Below, one piece after another: positions 1 through 11,713 of a stretch of DNA of 64,000 nucleotides; positions within the stretch are counted from its first letter, which is position 1; the number at the start of each line of letters is the position of its first letter. Origin of the DNA: Polytrichum commune (lineage: Eukaryota; Streptophyta; Polytrichopsida; Polytrichales; Polytrichaceae); NCBI GenBank assembly GCA_950295325.1, contig OX485804.1, positions 42,098,001 to 42,162,000 of the forward strand, read 5' to 3'. The notes under the pieces were generated by a model. That model worked only from the letters and a program-made list of their open reading frames with translations, was not told the DNA's origin and did not search any database. The position numbers and the translations under genes were made by a program.

Positions 1-1363
1 CTATAATGTTAATTCTGAAAGGCTCGAGGGGTAAATCACTTTCAAAGATGTATTATTAATTTACATTTTCAATGTGAATTATCCCAAAAGAGAAGTTGTG
101 CAGCACCATCAAAATATCACATTCATGCAGTTAAAAATACAAAAATGCTTTTGATCCTCCTATAGTGAAGTTACTGTAGTAGTGAAGATTTTGAAATTTC
201 ATTATAATCAAAAATGTCATTGTTTTGATGGGAAAGTTGATGCATAATATGATCTTGAAACCAATCAAACTGTTAGTAAATCCTAGTTACTTTTCTCCTC
301 CACTTTGTGATATGCTTGAAACTAAGGTCCGATTGGTACATTGGCCGCAGCCATCCATCCCATACGACTGAGAGTAGGGAGCTCATTCTATGGCAGTCTT
401 GCCAGGCAGAGCCATTAAAACCATCCAATGAGTACAAGAAAACGTTCTGGTGAAAAATCACAAGAGACAAAAAGCAGGTGTCCCCCACAAGTTCCCCCAA
501 TATAGAGGTTACTATTAGCAAAACGAATTATAAGTTACAAATGGAGAACACCATTCAGTAGATTCTCATGCACAAAAGCGCATCAAACTTTCACGGCAAA
601 AACATGTTCTCAATTCTGCAGTTTGACAAACATAACTCACAAAATAGAACACTGCACTAAGACAGACAAAACATCTTCTGTCCTTGCAGGAATTTCTGCA
701 AACAACTCATCTCAGGTCCTCCAGGACTACCTGTCCCTGTAATGGATTGTTTCTAAGGATTGACCATGTAAACAACACAAAAAATGTATAAACATATTCT
801 AGACGATGTGAAGATCAAATCGTGGTGAAATTCAATAATGCACGACACTTCGAGAAGAACAGTACAACACAACAATTTTGAAAGCTCCTTGACGTGAACT
901 TATGAAAGTTGTCTTTAATCATTTGATATACTCAGCTGGTTGGTTGATATTTACAACTTGCCAATGAGGCATTAAGAAAACGGGCTATTTATGTGTCGAC
1001 AATGGCACAAAGCTTGACTACGAATAATTATGTCAGACTACAAGGAGCTCAACCCTGCAAATGCGCAGGGAAATTGAATCTTCAGTTAAACGTGACCGCA
1101 TAAACTGGCCAGACCAAACACATGGTTTCCTTAAGGCTTATCTCCTAATTCAAGCATAACCATCACAGGTCCGCGATGCCAGCCTTTCTGATGCGCCCAT
1201 CAAATAATTCCTTAATAAATACCCCTCCAGGTTCTTGGCGAGTGGGAGATGATTGACCTCAATTCAGTCGCTCGATGACTTCTTCAATTTTATCCAGCTG
1301 GAAGCGAACCTGGTAATGTTCAACCCACTTGCAGAACCTCGAGGCATGATGACCTTTTGCAAA
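1..1363. other. 3' flank of the katanin-like gene, no gene seen
   Basis: No convincing coding exon, RNA gene or transposon end is visible. The part next to 1,364 should contain the 3' UTR of the minus-strand katanin-like gene, but I could not place the poly(A) site. Confidence 0.4.
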
Positions 1364-2659
1364 TTACATGGCTTGGCTACCAAAATCGTTATCAAATTGG
1401 GCGTACCGGGCCGCCTGCAAATGTGCAGAGGGCCGTGTGGTCTTCAATGCTACAAGAACATCATCAGGTGTAATGGGTCCCATCTCAGGCAACGGCTCCT
1501 CGCTGCTAGGATCTCTATTCTCAAGCACAGCCATGACCCGCCTCAAAGGACGCATCGCAGCTTCCTTACACACAATGCGGATATCTGAACCAGAATAGCC
1601 CTCCGTTCCTACCACCATCTCCTCGATAGGCAAATCACCCATTTGTTTCCCCTCGAGCAAACCTTCGAACATCGCCTGCCTTGCTTCAGGCTCAGGCAAT
1701 GGCACCAGTATCCGCTTCTCCAGACGCCGTAACATAGCTCCATCAAGCTGCCATGGCAAATTCGTGGCTGCCAGCAGAAACACAAGCTCGTTTGACTTCG
1801 TTAACCCATCCATCTGCACGAGAAGCTCCGTCTTCAATCGCCTACTCGCCTCATGCTCACTGGACCCTTCCCCTCTCTGACTTATCAACGCATCGATCTC
1901 ATCCAAAAATATCGTGCTTGGGGCAAAATACCTCGCCAGCTCAAACAACACCTTCACCAGCTTCTCGGAATCTCCCCGCCACTTGCTCACAATCGAGGAA
2001 GCTGAGATGTTGAAGAACGTTGTCTTGCACTCCGTTGCCACCGCCTTCGCTAACATAGTCTTTCCCGTCCCAGGTGGCCCGAACAACAAGATCCCCTTCC
2101 AAGGAGTTAATAAGCCGGTAAAGTACTGCGGATACTTAATCGGCATCACCACAGCTTCCTTCAACAGCCGCTTCGCATTCTCCAAACCCTTGATGCTGTC
2201 CCACTCCACATCCAAGTTCCCTTTCACTATGTCACGTGTGATGCTCTCCGCAAGCTCCCGCATCTCCACGGTCGAGAAATCCGGTAACGGCTTCTGCCAT
2301 GATTCCTGGGGGAGTCCTTCGACTCCATTCGCATTCCCATTGCCACTCGAAACCCTAACCCCATCCTTATTAGTATTCAAAAACTTCTCATATGGAGCCA
2401 GCTCCCGCTGCTTCTTCTTTGCAGCTCCTCCTCCATTCGCAACGGCCCCGTTCTGATGATCCGCCACACTCGGTGACATGTCGCCCAATCCAGTGGACGC
2501 TCGAGCCACACCATTACCGTTGCTGTTGCTGTTAGCCAGGTTGTTGGACGAGGGCTTGCGACCGAAGCGGGCGTCGTAGGCCTGTTTAAAATCCTCAAAA
2601 TACCATCGAGTGTCCGACGGCCTGCTCTCCAAAGCTCCGCCGCCGTTCGCACTGGACAT
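1364..2659 (-). CDS. KATNAL2: Katanin p60 ATPase subunit A-like 2 type AAA ATPase
   Basis: Intact single-exon frame of 431 residues. The conserved N-terminal block (residues 18-36, [18 protein letters not shown]) is followed by a Gly/Asn-rich linker and one AAA module: Walker A GPPGTGKT at 194-201, pore loop KWRGD at 226-230, Walker B TIFLDEID at 249-256, sensor AATN at 297-300 and the arginine-finger region RRLEKR at 311-316. The C terminus ends [21 protein letters not shown]-like, the family's C-terminal helix. Family knowledge: such meiotic-clade AAA ATPases form hexamers and sever microtubules; this plant subgroup is less well characterised. The start at 2,659 was chosen because it opens directly into the conserved block. 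The frame stays open to 3,199, but the upstream part translates a CT microsatellite and transposon DNA. All catalytic residues are present. The lack of introns contrasts with the neighbouring genes. Identification is firm; the severing role is inferred from the family. Confidence 0.93.
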   Translation of the reverse strand: MSSANGGGALESRPSDTRWYFEDFKQAYDARFGRKPSSNNLANSNSNGNGVARASTGLGDMSPSVADHQNGAVANGGGAAKKKQRELAPYEKFLNTNKDGVRVSSGNGNANGVEGLPQESWQKPLPDFSTVEMRELAESITRDIVKGNLDVEWDSIKGLENAKRLLKEAVVMPIKYPQYFTGLLTPWKGILLFGPPGTGKTMLAKAVATECKTTFFNISASSIVSKWRGDSEKLVKVLFELARYFAPSTIFLDEIDALISQRGEGSSEHEASRRLKTELLVQMDGLTKSNELVFLLAATNLPWQLDGAMLRRLEKRILVPLPEPEARQAMFEGLLEGKQMGDLPIEEMVVGTEGYSGSDIRIVCKEAAMRPLRRVMAVLENRDPSSEEPLPEMGPITPDDVLVALKTTRPSAHLQAARYAQFDNDFGSQAM

Positions 2660-2801
2660 CCTCTCTCTTGTGTGTGTGTGCTTGTCTCTCGATCTCTCAC
2701 CTCGCCCCCTCCTGCCCGCAGCATCCACCGATCGCAACGTTGCGATCGAGTCGATGATCGGAGCTGGAAAGTGCGAGGGAGGCAGGGAAAGAATCGGAGT
2801 G

Positions 2802-2804
<3 letters not shown>

Positions 2805-2844
<40 letters not shown>
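2805..2844. repeat. (AG)20 microsatellite in the katanin-like leader
   Basis: Forty bases of pure AG, read as CT on the sense (minus) strand, about 145 bases before the start codon. It probably lies in the 5' UTR or core promoter. Plant GAGA-binding (BBR/BPC) proteins recognise such tracts. Confidence 0.9.
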
Positions 2845-2847
<3 letters not shown>

Positions 2848-2977
2848 TTCCGGTGCGCTGGCTTGGCAGAAGAGAGGAGTTTGGCATTGGACGACGTTCC
2901 CTGAATTTTAGTAACGTCATAGGTTCGCATTCAACTGCCATGCATGGAATACGGTACACACGACTTGGGGTCGCTAA

Positions 2978-4170
2978 GGGCCAGTTTACACCATGGAAGA
3001 TGGCCTTTTCCCATGGTCCGACTTCATGGTCTAAGGGTCGCTTCACACTATAGCCTGTCGAAGTCGAGAGGTCGTGGGATTGAGTGGCCAAACTTTGTTG
3101 AGAGTCCAAAGAAATGGGCTGAAAACATACAGTCGATGAAATATAGTAATTGGAGCCTTCGGCCGGGCATAGTGTGAAGCCTCCACAGGCCAAGCCCAAA
3201 GTCCAAACCTTTGGTCATGAATTCCGACAGCCTCTCAACTTGGACGGCCATAGTGTGAAGCCTCCAAACGTCAAGCCCAAATTCCAAACCTTTGGCCATG
3301 AACTCCCATGGACTCTCAACTTTGGCTAGGTATGGTGTGAAGCCTCCAAAGGCCAAGGCCAAGCCCAAAGTCCGAACCCAAAGGAGCATCCCACTTTATA
3401 TATTCCTTGCCCAAAACAACCCCTCCAACCTAACAGCCAAGATCTTGTCAATGATCGATTTTTTTAATGAAAAAAACCGACAGTCTCTTGACCATAGTTT
3501 GGGTTTCCATTCCCATCCAACCCAAACTTCCTTCGAGAGTCCGTCGCCTTCTTCAAAAAGATATCATTTTAAATTGCGACGGCCTTTGGACCCTTTGGCC
3601 TTAGTGTGAAGGATTGAGAGGCCAAACTCTAGGTTTCTTGCAATATGATTGGTGGAAATCGACGGCCTCTTGACCTTGAAGCGCCCTTAGCATCCATGCT
3701 CTGATTTCTTTAAAAATAAAAAAATAAAATCATTTTTTTCAAAGCTTTTGGGCTCCTCGCTAGGTGTAAACCAAATGTGGACCAAGAGGAATGACAATGC
3801 ACCAAAAGTAAATATGTTTTTTTAATATATGTCCAAACAAAGCTCTTTTGAAAAAATATTGACCATTCTTTTCTCCAAAAAAACATTTCACTAAAATTTT
3901 ATTATAACATCATTTCTATGTCATGGGTCCTTGTTTTTTTTCTACTAGAGCACCTCTTTTGCCTCTCCCACCACAAATTAAAACCCATTGGACCATATCA
4001 GTGGATAATGTAGGCCTTATAATATGTTTTATGGGGACCTCGAACTCCACGGTCACTTTGACCATTTTTCCTTGGTGTAAACCGAAGTGGTTATGGGATG
4101 AGTTCAACAGCCAATCGCAAATTCTACATGGCCTTAGCACGACTTCATGGTCCATGGTGTAAACAACCCC
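2978..4170. mobile_element. PIF/Harbinger-type MITE, outer element of a nested pair
   Basis: The left end GGGCCAGTTTACACCATGG and right end CCATGGTGTAAACAACCCC are imperfect inverted repeats, flanked by TAA on both sides (2,975-2,977 and 4,171-4,173). The 3-bp TWA duplication and GGG-starting termini are PIF/Harbinger hallmarks. It is interrupted by a second element at 3,035-3,686; without that it would be about 540 bp, close to the related copy at 54,061-54,612, which aligns to it in reverse orientation. No transposase is present. It starts about 315 bp upstream of the katanin-like start codon. Confidence 0.8.
3035..3686. mobile_element. PIF/Harbinger-type MITE nested in the 2,978-4,170 element
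   Basis: Ends are GGGTCGCTTCACACTATAG on the left and GAAGCGCCC on the right, flanked by TAA and TTA, so the duplication is imperfect or mutated. The interior shares the repeated 'agtgtgaagcctcca' and 'ggccaagcccaaagtcc' phrases with the intact MITE at 13,652-14,219. Non-coding. Confidence 0.7.
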
Positions 4171-4173
4171 TAA

Positions 4174-5334
4174 GGTCCAGTTCAGACGAGTGCCCTACCA
4201 AAGCGTGAACAATGACACCTCGGAGAAACTTTCGTCCTTCCAAAACGTTTTCACATCATCATGTCATTGTGTGTGTTGTCGAGTCTATCAGATGCAGCTT
4301 CGTACCTGCAAGTAACCGAACAAACAAGAGTGTTCTGCCACTTGAGAAGTTTGGAGCCACCCCAATGCAATGCTTAAAACTACTCCATATTGTCCATTGA
4401 GATGGCTACATTGGTTGGTGACATGGTGAGTTGATGAAGTCGACATAACCTAGGTTTGTACAACGCGTTGAATAAATTTGTTATTACAACCAATGACATT
4501 TGATAATTGTTTGTCCAAGCATTTGTCTAAATTGGGCCTAAGGGTATATAGGTCTTAAGGGCTCGTTAGGTGGGGGTCCACAAACATAGGGAACATTTAG
4601 ACACAATTCAAACCCACAAACCATAATATCTTTGCAATAAGTTAAAATCATTTTGTAGGGTATAATCAACATGTCTAAAGGCATTTTGTCCAATTTAAAG
4701 GTCCACTTACCAAAGGCATTAATGCACTTGAATCATAAGGGTATGCACACAATGCACACAATATATGAGCATAGGCACAAAATAGTGGTGATTTTTGTCT
4801 TGATTATGACATACATCGAGTATGTGTGCAAGTGGCCTCATTACAACGTGTGATTATTGGGCAACACAAGATCATGACAAACCCTTTGTTATTTTGTGGA
4901 ATTTGTGCATATACTCCCGAGAGTTCATATCATATAGAAATATGAAAGGGTCATGGGATCATTAAGAACCAACATTTTGAATATTATTACCAAAAGACGT
5001 TTATACAACATATTATATTAAAACACGCAACGAACATATACTTCATTCACGTCGGTCCCCTACCGGAGACCGAAGTTTCTTCTCTTCTCTCTTAAAACAC
5101 AACACTTTCAATTCATTGATTAAAGTTATATAGGTTCAAAACTTGAGGAAAAACACAAACATGAGAAAGAAGATACTAGTAGAAGCAAGAGTAGCAATGA
5201 CTGTTATAATATTAGGTAGAAAAAACTTACTAAAAATGTGTGGAAAAAAAAATATATATATATATATAAAATATAGGTTAAATCATTGTAAGATGATTTT
5301 AACAAGCATTTACAACATACTTTGAAACCACCAA

Positions 5335-5370
<36 letters not shown>

Positions 5371-5773
5371 CCATTAGTTTTAAACGTTTAAATGAAATCC
5401 TCACATTATTTTTTCAATGAGTGGCAAATACAAAATTTACATTTTAGGATTATGACAAAGGATGAGCTAAAAATATTCATTATTAAACTAAAATTTTGTA
5501 AATATTGGATAAGAGAATCATGAAAGGTCTTATTTTATCTTGTAAAATGATCGGCGACAAGGTTTATCCACTAAGGTCATGTCTTTATTTTTTTAAGAAA
5601 AAAAACCAAGGCCCAAAAAATATCATAATTTAATACAAATTAACACAAAACAATAGTTGAAATACTTTACATATATTAAAAATAGGTAAAAACATTTTAT
5701 CAAGAATAATAAACATTATCGTATGAGATATGACAAATTAAGTTGTAACTTATATATATGGATGTAATAAGTG
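4174..5773. other. Intergenic AT-rich DNA, no gene seen
   Basis: Only short, compositionally unconvincing open frames. Contains AT dinucleotide runs, the longest at 5,335-5,369. Confidence 0.5.
5335..5369. repeat. (AT)n microsatellite
   Basis: About 35 bases of alternating A and T; a shorter run lies near 5,252-5,268. Confidence 0.9.
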
Positions 5774-5781
5774 TATAAAAC

Positions 5782-7662
5782 CCCAGGTACGCAACTCCCG
5801 TATTATATGATCCTGATTATAATCACTTATAATGTGTTTTAGTCCAATATTGAGTGATACAAATTGTTTTAATGTAGGAAACCCTTGTAGCCCTTCTAAC
5901 AAGGAATCCAAAAATGTAATTATATATAGGAAATGAATATATTTTGAAGCATATAATTGCATTAAAAAATCAATTATATGATTTTTTAATACATGTACCA
6001 TAGGTCAAACTACCCAACTTTTTGGACTTTTTAATAAAATTTTAACATTGTGAATGACTTGTAATTTTAATGGGAGGCAACTATTCGTGGCTTATAATTC
6101 TAATTGGAGGCAAATATTCGTGTGGATTTTGTAAAATTATGTATAGGCAACTTACTGGTCTAACTGTTGGGATAGAAAACTAATGATTTGTGTTAGGATA
6201 CAATTGAGGTATGTATTTTTAAGACCATATACATCATATGGTGCCCCGACTACTCAAGGGTATCATGGGGTATTTCAAAATATCATGGGTTCCCGGTTTA
6301 GGGTTAGGGCTTAGGGTTTGAGGCTTCTATATATTCACTTTGAAGCTTTTGTGTTTGGTTTTGGAGCCTTTGTGTCTTTGCTTTGGAGCCTTTGTGTCGT
6401 CACTTTGGAGTGTGCTTGTGCTCATTTGGGAGGGTCATCCTTGGCATTCAAAGAATCAAAGTAAGATCATGTTAAGGGTTTTGTTTTCTCATATTTTGTT
6501 TGTGGAATAGGTTTGTAGTTCGCCAAGTTTCTATAGTTTTTGCTCCTTGCGATCGCCGCACATCACCCAATATTTTGGTATAAGGGAGAGAAAAAATACC
6601 ATGTATGTTATCTAAACGCCTTTGAAGTGCTCAATAGTTTGTCTGGACTCTTGAAATGTGAAGTGGTTGTTGGTCAAACTCAAGTAGTTCATCGGATACT
6701 AGCAGTTGGTTCTCCCTGTTCATTGTTGGTCACTCTGAAGTTGCCCATATCACTTAGTACCCTAACGAGCCCCTTGCTTTCTAACTTAAACTTCGACAGT
6801 GTGAAAGTAAGAGACAGTGGTATGGAGTGCTTGCTCTTGCCCATCTTGATGGTGGTCAATGATGGGCGTTCAATTTGTCTTGAGGTAAACTTGAGTCATC
6901 TCTTGGAGCGTGGCTTCTTGCAGTGTGTTGATTTGTCTTCTAGGGCTGAATTGCATAGTATGTCATTTGGTTTTGGGGTCAAGGTCATAAAATCATCCAA
7001 TTGCTTGAGCTTGTATTCTTGTGGATTGGCAACACAGTGTTGGCACTGGATGGGTTAGGTCTGCGGACCACAGAGGGTTCCACTTCAACAGAGTGTAGCT
7101 TTAGATTTTAGTTGTATGTGTTTGGAGGCAAACCCTAACTCTGAACCCAAATCATGTAGGAATGTTGCATGGAGAGTATTGTATGCATTGTTTCAATAGT
7201 CATTAATGTAGATAAGAATGTCTACACATTGGCTCCAGAGGATCGTGATGCCTTAAACAAACACATGGATTGTGAGATGAAGCGTAGAGGCTCATGTAGT
7301 GGAGGTAGAGATAGGGAGAAGGAATATGTTACACCTATAATTGCCACAACTCCTTCCAAAAGAGGGAGACCTCAAAAGGACCCTCTAGTATTTGTGAATA
7401 CTAATCCGACATCTACATTGAATACCCCTCTTAGACGCTCTACAAGGTTAAAAAAACTAGGCGTTTCTATTGTTTATATACGTTGGAGTTTTTCTTAATA
7501 AATATGCAACCCAACTTTTTTTCATCTCATTTTATTTAATTTGGTCTTCACCCAACCTTTTTGATCATTTTAATAATTTGATATAATTTTTACAAAAGCC
7601 GTCCTCTAAGCCGTTTTAAGTACGATGCCCCCTAAGTATAATGTGGGAGTTGCGTACTCGGG
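5782..7662. mobile_element. 1.88-kb DNA transposon with 8-bp target duplication, superfamily unassigned
   Basis: The left end CCCAGGTACGCAACTCCC matches the inverted right end (CCCGAGTACGCAACTCCC read inward) at 16 of 18 positions. The perfect 8-bp direct repeat TATAAAAC flanks it at 5,774-5,781 and 7,663-7,670. An 8-bp duplication fits hAT-like or P-like transposition, but the CCC start is not the usual hAT end. Inside are two plus-strand frames: 6,540-7,058 (no recognised domain, starts without ATG) and 7,169-7,498, which has an AT-hook-like KRGRP and a basic TPLRRSTRLKK stretch. Neither resembles a transposase I know, so this may be a non-autonomous element carrying captured sequence. Confidence 0.75.
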
Positions 7663-7670
7663 TATAAAAC

Positions 7671-9199
7671 TTCTTATCACATGTTATAAATTCTTAAGAT
7701 TTATATTAATACAAAAATTAATGGTCGTTATCCCATAATAAAATATTCAAATATGAAAGTGTATTTTATTTAATATTCCATAATAATTAGTTATAATGAT
7801 AGTTCACTCACCAATAGGCAACGTGAGTTGGGTTTAGACCGTCGTGAGACAAATTATGTTAGTTTAGTGGCACTAGCCAAGTGAGCTTGGACACTACCTA
7901 ACTAATAACATGTTCCGACGGAACTAAAAAAATTTAGGTTTCCGCCAAAAGAACAATCCAAGTTTGAGGCTTAAGCATAAGCCGATTAAATAAATAAATA
8001 CTCAGATAATGCAAGCAATAACCTGTTGAATCCAAATCGGACCCGAGGGAAAATGTACACATGCTAAAGATAGTGAAGAGGGTGGAAGATTTGCATTGTC
8101 AGCACGAAATCGATTGAAAATCACAACTTAGATTGTCAACGCAAATGGCTCGAAGAACACGGAAAGCAAAATAATAATGAAAAAGAAAAAGAAAACGACA
8201 AAATCGAAAATGAGACTGAAAGGCCCCACCTCAAAGAGGGGTCACAAAGTAGTCTAGGAATAGCAGGAGAAAGGAGATTTAGAGTGAGGACTAATCTAGA
8301 TGTAGGATTAGTCGGAATATGCAAAAATACATGTTAACCTAAGCCAAATGTGAAATGCAACATAAAAGATAAGATGGAACCCAAAGATATAGAGAATACC
8401 GACAACCAAGAAGACGATTGAGAGCCAAAAACGCACGAATGTCAGGCAACACACAGTCAGTTCAAGAGGGCTATGAAATGATAAACATAACCGGTCAAAA
8501 GAACATGGAGAACGACAACACGATCATAGCCAAATTCAAGATAAAAATGACTATAATCCTAAGGAAAAACGAAATGATAGAAGACCTAAGGTTTAAACCA
8601 ATAGCCATAATGAAGAACTTTGTATCGAAACTCAAAGGCAGTTTAAAAGAATCACAAAGACGATCTTCAAATACATAACTAACCAACATGTTAAAGTTGA
8701 ATGAGAAAATAATGTCGTCAAAGGCGAACGGATAGACACGGTTATTAAATGGCAGTTGAACTTGGTGGTGACCCAAATTTTTGGTATGGTCTAACATTGG
8801 CCCGCGCACCTCGATGCAAGAAATCCATGCGAATGAACCTCGCGACGAGGAACGATCTGTGACGAGGCTAAAGATGGAAAGTAACGATGCCCTAAATCGA
8901 CAGTATATTGGATAAGTCCATAAATCTCATCATTGGTTATACGAGAAAGGAACTAATCACGCAAAGATCAAAATTACAACGGTGGAACTTTATGAGTTTG
9001 TCCAACCCATCTTCACAGACGAGGCAATTCATGCGGAACAGGTCTCCCGGTTCTCAGGAGACAAAAAATATTTTTGAAAACTATGGTAGAGTGACGTTAA
9101 GCACCATGTTTCTAATGAAATTAAGATATGAGGACGATGAGAATGAACTCGTGATAAAGCGGATATGAAAAATAATTCAAAATAAAGGACGGCAATAGA
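7671..9199. other. Unassigned intergenic DNA
   Basis: Several frames of 60-105 codons occur on both strands, for example around 8,418-8,678 and 8,908-9,168, but none shows a domain I recognise. They could be a decayed retroelement; no long terminal repeats or primer-binding site were seen. Confidence 0.3.
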
Positions 9200-10620
9200 G
9201 GTCCAATATATGACTAAATTACGTATGGAATACTGAAAGAATGTAAAAAGATCCCGCTGGCTAAATGAATGATCAACACATTTAGTTATTATTGAAATTT
9301 TTACTACAAAAATATTGGTTCAATGATTTAATAATTTTAATAATTATATTTGATATTATAAAATTATATTGGTTTAAACATTAAAAACTAGTGAAATAAG
9401 AATAAAATATGAAAATGAAATTTCTCTGCTTGAAGCACTTATCAATAAACAAAATTTAATATTTCTTACTTTAAATTTTTTTTAAAAGTTCAAAACATTT
9501 AAAAGTTAAACACATTAATTTTTCTTGTTTATATACCCTATATTAATTCCAATCAACTTTTAACCTTAAACAAAAAATAATGTGTCTTATTTTTATATAG
9601 TACAAAATTATAGACTCAAATGATATCACATTTGAATATTTTAAAATATAAGTGATATCAATATTCTAAGTCATGGTTCACTATAATCAAATATAAGACT
9701 ATGATTTATAATTATAAAATAATTATAAATTTAGTTTAGTTAAAATTTTATATTATAACACAAAATATTTTAGTTTATAATTTATAATTACTGCTGAGAA
9801 TGAATTTTTAAATATTTTAAATAATACAATATATATTTAGATATTGTATTTATAATTATTTATAATCTCACATTCATTTAAATTAAATTTATCATTACTT
9901 ATTCATATATTAATTCTAAAAAATTCTATATCGATCTTGAAATTTTATTGCTCACTAGAATTGGCTAATAAATATATTTTTTCAAATAATATGTTATATG
10001 TTTTATAATGCAACCTATTTAGATTATTTTATAGTTGATATATATTTCAAAGGTTTGGAACAAATTAGTTAAATGTTTAATTTATGTAATCATTCTATAT
10101 ATATATATATATATAGTAATAAAAATTTAATTATAAATATGTATTGTATAATCATATGTTTAATAATATAATATAGTATTGATGTTTGATGTATAATTTT
10201 GTATTTTGATAGAGTATGATAAATAATTTATTAGATTATATTTAGCAAAGTGATCCTTGTAATCAATACTTGAAAATAAAATATTAATTATTAATCTTAA
10301 GTTTTGTTCATTTTAATTTAATGATTAACTATTTATATTATATATAATAAAAACTTATATTTTATGTTACAATTCAACAAAAATTAGTGAAAATTTGATA
10401 ATTCTTCATTACTATTTACAAAATCTGTAACTTTTATTTTTAAATTAAAAACAAAATTGTTTATTTTTATGAAGAAACAAATATTTTTTATTTATTCTTA
10501 TTTCTAATTCAACAACTATATCATGAAATTTTATCATTCGAAATTCATGTTTTATATTATATTCATGCAAATTATATTATAATGATTGAAAATATATTGT
10601 TTCATTAGACGAAATATTTT
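9200..10620. other. Extremely AT-rich gene-free block
   Basis: About 1.4 kb of almost uninterrupted A/T with short ATATAT runs (for example 10,098-10,115) and no open frame of note. It could act as a matrix-attachment-type or nucleosome-poor region, but that is only composition-based inference. Confidence 0.5.
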
Positions 10621-10850
10621 AGGCCTAACAAGGCTTTGTAGTCTTTAAAGTCAAAATTGTGCAAAATGTCGTTCTTTAAGATGAAGTGATTTATTCAGAG
10701 TGTAAGGCTGATGATAATTTTTTTCGTTCAAAACTAATCCTGAAATGAATATCCTAAAGTACAAAGTACAATTTCATGATTAATTCAAGTATGAATAATG
10801 TTCCCTCCCAACTTGACTTTAGGGAGGGTAGTTTTAGGCTAAGACTCTGT

Positions 10851-10889
10851 CCCTAATACCGGCCTTCCCCACCTGAGCCGGTATTAGGG
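10851..10889. repeat. Perfect 13-bp hairpin
   Basis: CCCTAATACCGGC and its exact reverse complement GCCGGTATTAGGG are separated by 13 bases. It sits at the edge of a GC-richer island (about 10,800-11,190) within AT-rich DNA. No terminator-like or known RNA context was recognised. Confidence 0.7.
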
Positions 10890-11652
10890 CCCGAGCTGAG
10901 TTGGCAAGCTCGTTAAGACCGGATAATATTGCCAAGCTTGCAGTTTCAGTCCTGGAGCTTGTTGCCTCCGCTAACATTACGGAGGCATTGTAGCATCGGT
11001 AACGCCTACAGACTGCGGCACCCGAGTGGCCACCATGTGGTTTTAGTTATTGAGCCTCAAATCGGGACTTTACCGGTAATGCTGATAAAAATGGGAGGGT
11101 CCCACTCCCTGGACCTAGCCAAGGCGACCAACGGTCTCTGCAACAAATTTCTCAGTGTATCACCGAAAGCGCCGGTTTAGTGAAAGATATTTAGTGAAAA
11201 GATAATCATGAGTTGGTAATAGATATTTAATTTGGTAGATTATTTTTTATTAGTAACAATCAAATTTCAAAAGATGGTTGACTTAAACTGTGGAGTATAT
11301 TTATCATTATGGTTAGTATCTCACATATTGTTTTGAAGAAGTTCATTTACATACATACCAATATAAGCAGAGATAGTTATCAGATGGGTTTAAGTTGTTT
11401 AATCCACAAAAACCAAGTTTTAGTTGGTTTTTATATGCTTCTAAATTTTTCCTATATTCATTTAATAAAAAATAAAATGAACGTAAATATTGCATATTTG
11501 TGAATTAAAAATATTTACAAATCAACCTTGGGATTGGTAAACAAGGGGTTTTAAGTTTATGTCATAGCATTAGTAGAAAACTATGCCAGATTTGCTAAAT
11601 GATTGCATATTTGTTTTTTTAGTTTGAAGATTGAGATTTTAAGAAATTTGGG

Positions 11653-11713
11653 GGCGTGTAATATACCGTTGGAAAGGTCTTGCAGATGCCTTTCCAACAG
11701 GATATTACACGCC
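11653..11713. repeat. 61-base stem-loop with 25-bp arms
   Basis: The 25-base arms (11,653-11,677 and 11,689-11,713) pair with two mismatches around an 11-base loop. Weaker complementarity continues outward into A/T-rich flanks. It could be a very short foldback transposon or a small-RNA precursor-like hairpin; the sequence cannot decide between them. Confidence 0.7.

Noticed and set aside
1253-3053. Plus-strand frames over the katanin-like gene
   Set aside because: Antisense shadows of a strongly conserved minus-strand gene; no domain of their own.
2660-3199. N-terminal extension of the katanin-like frame by 180 codons
   Set aside because: It translates the CT microsatellite as Ser-Leu repeats and runs into a MITE; the conserved family N terminus begins at 2,659.
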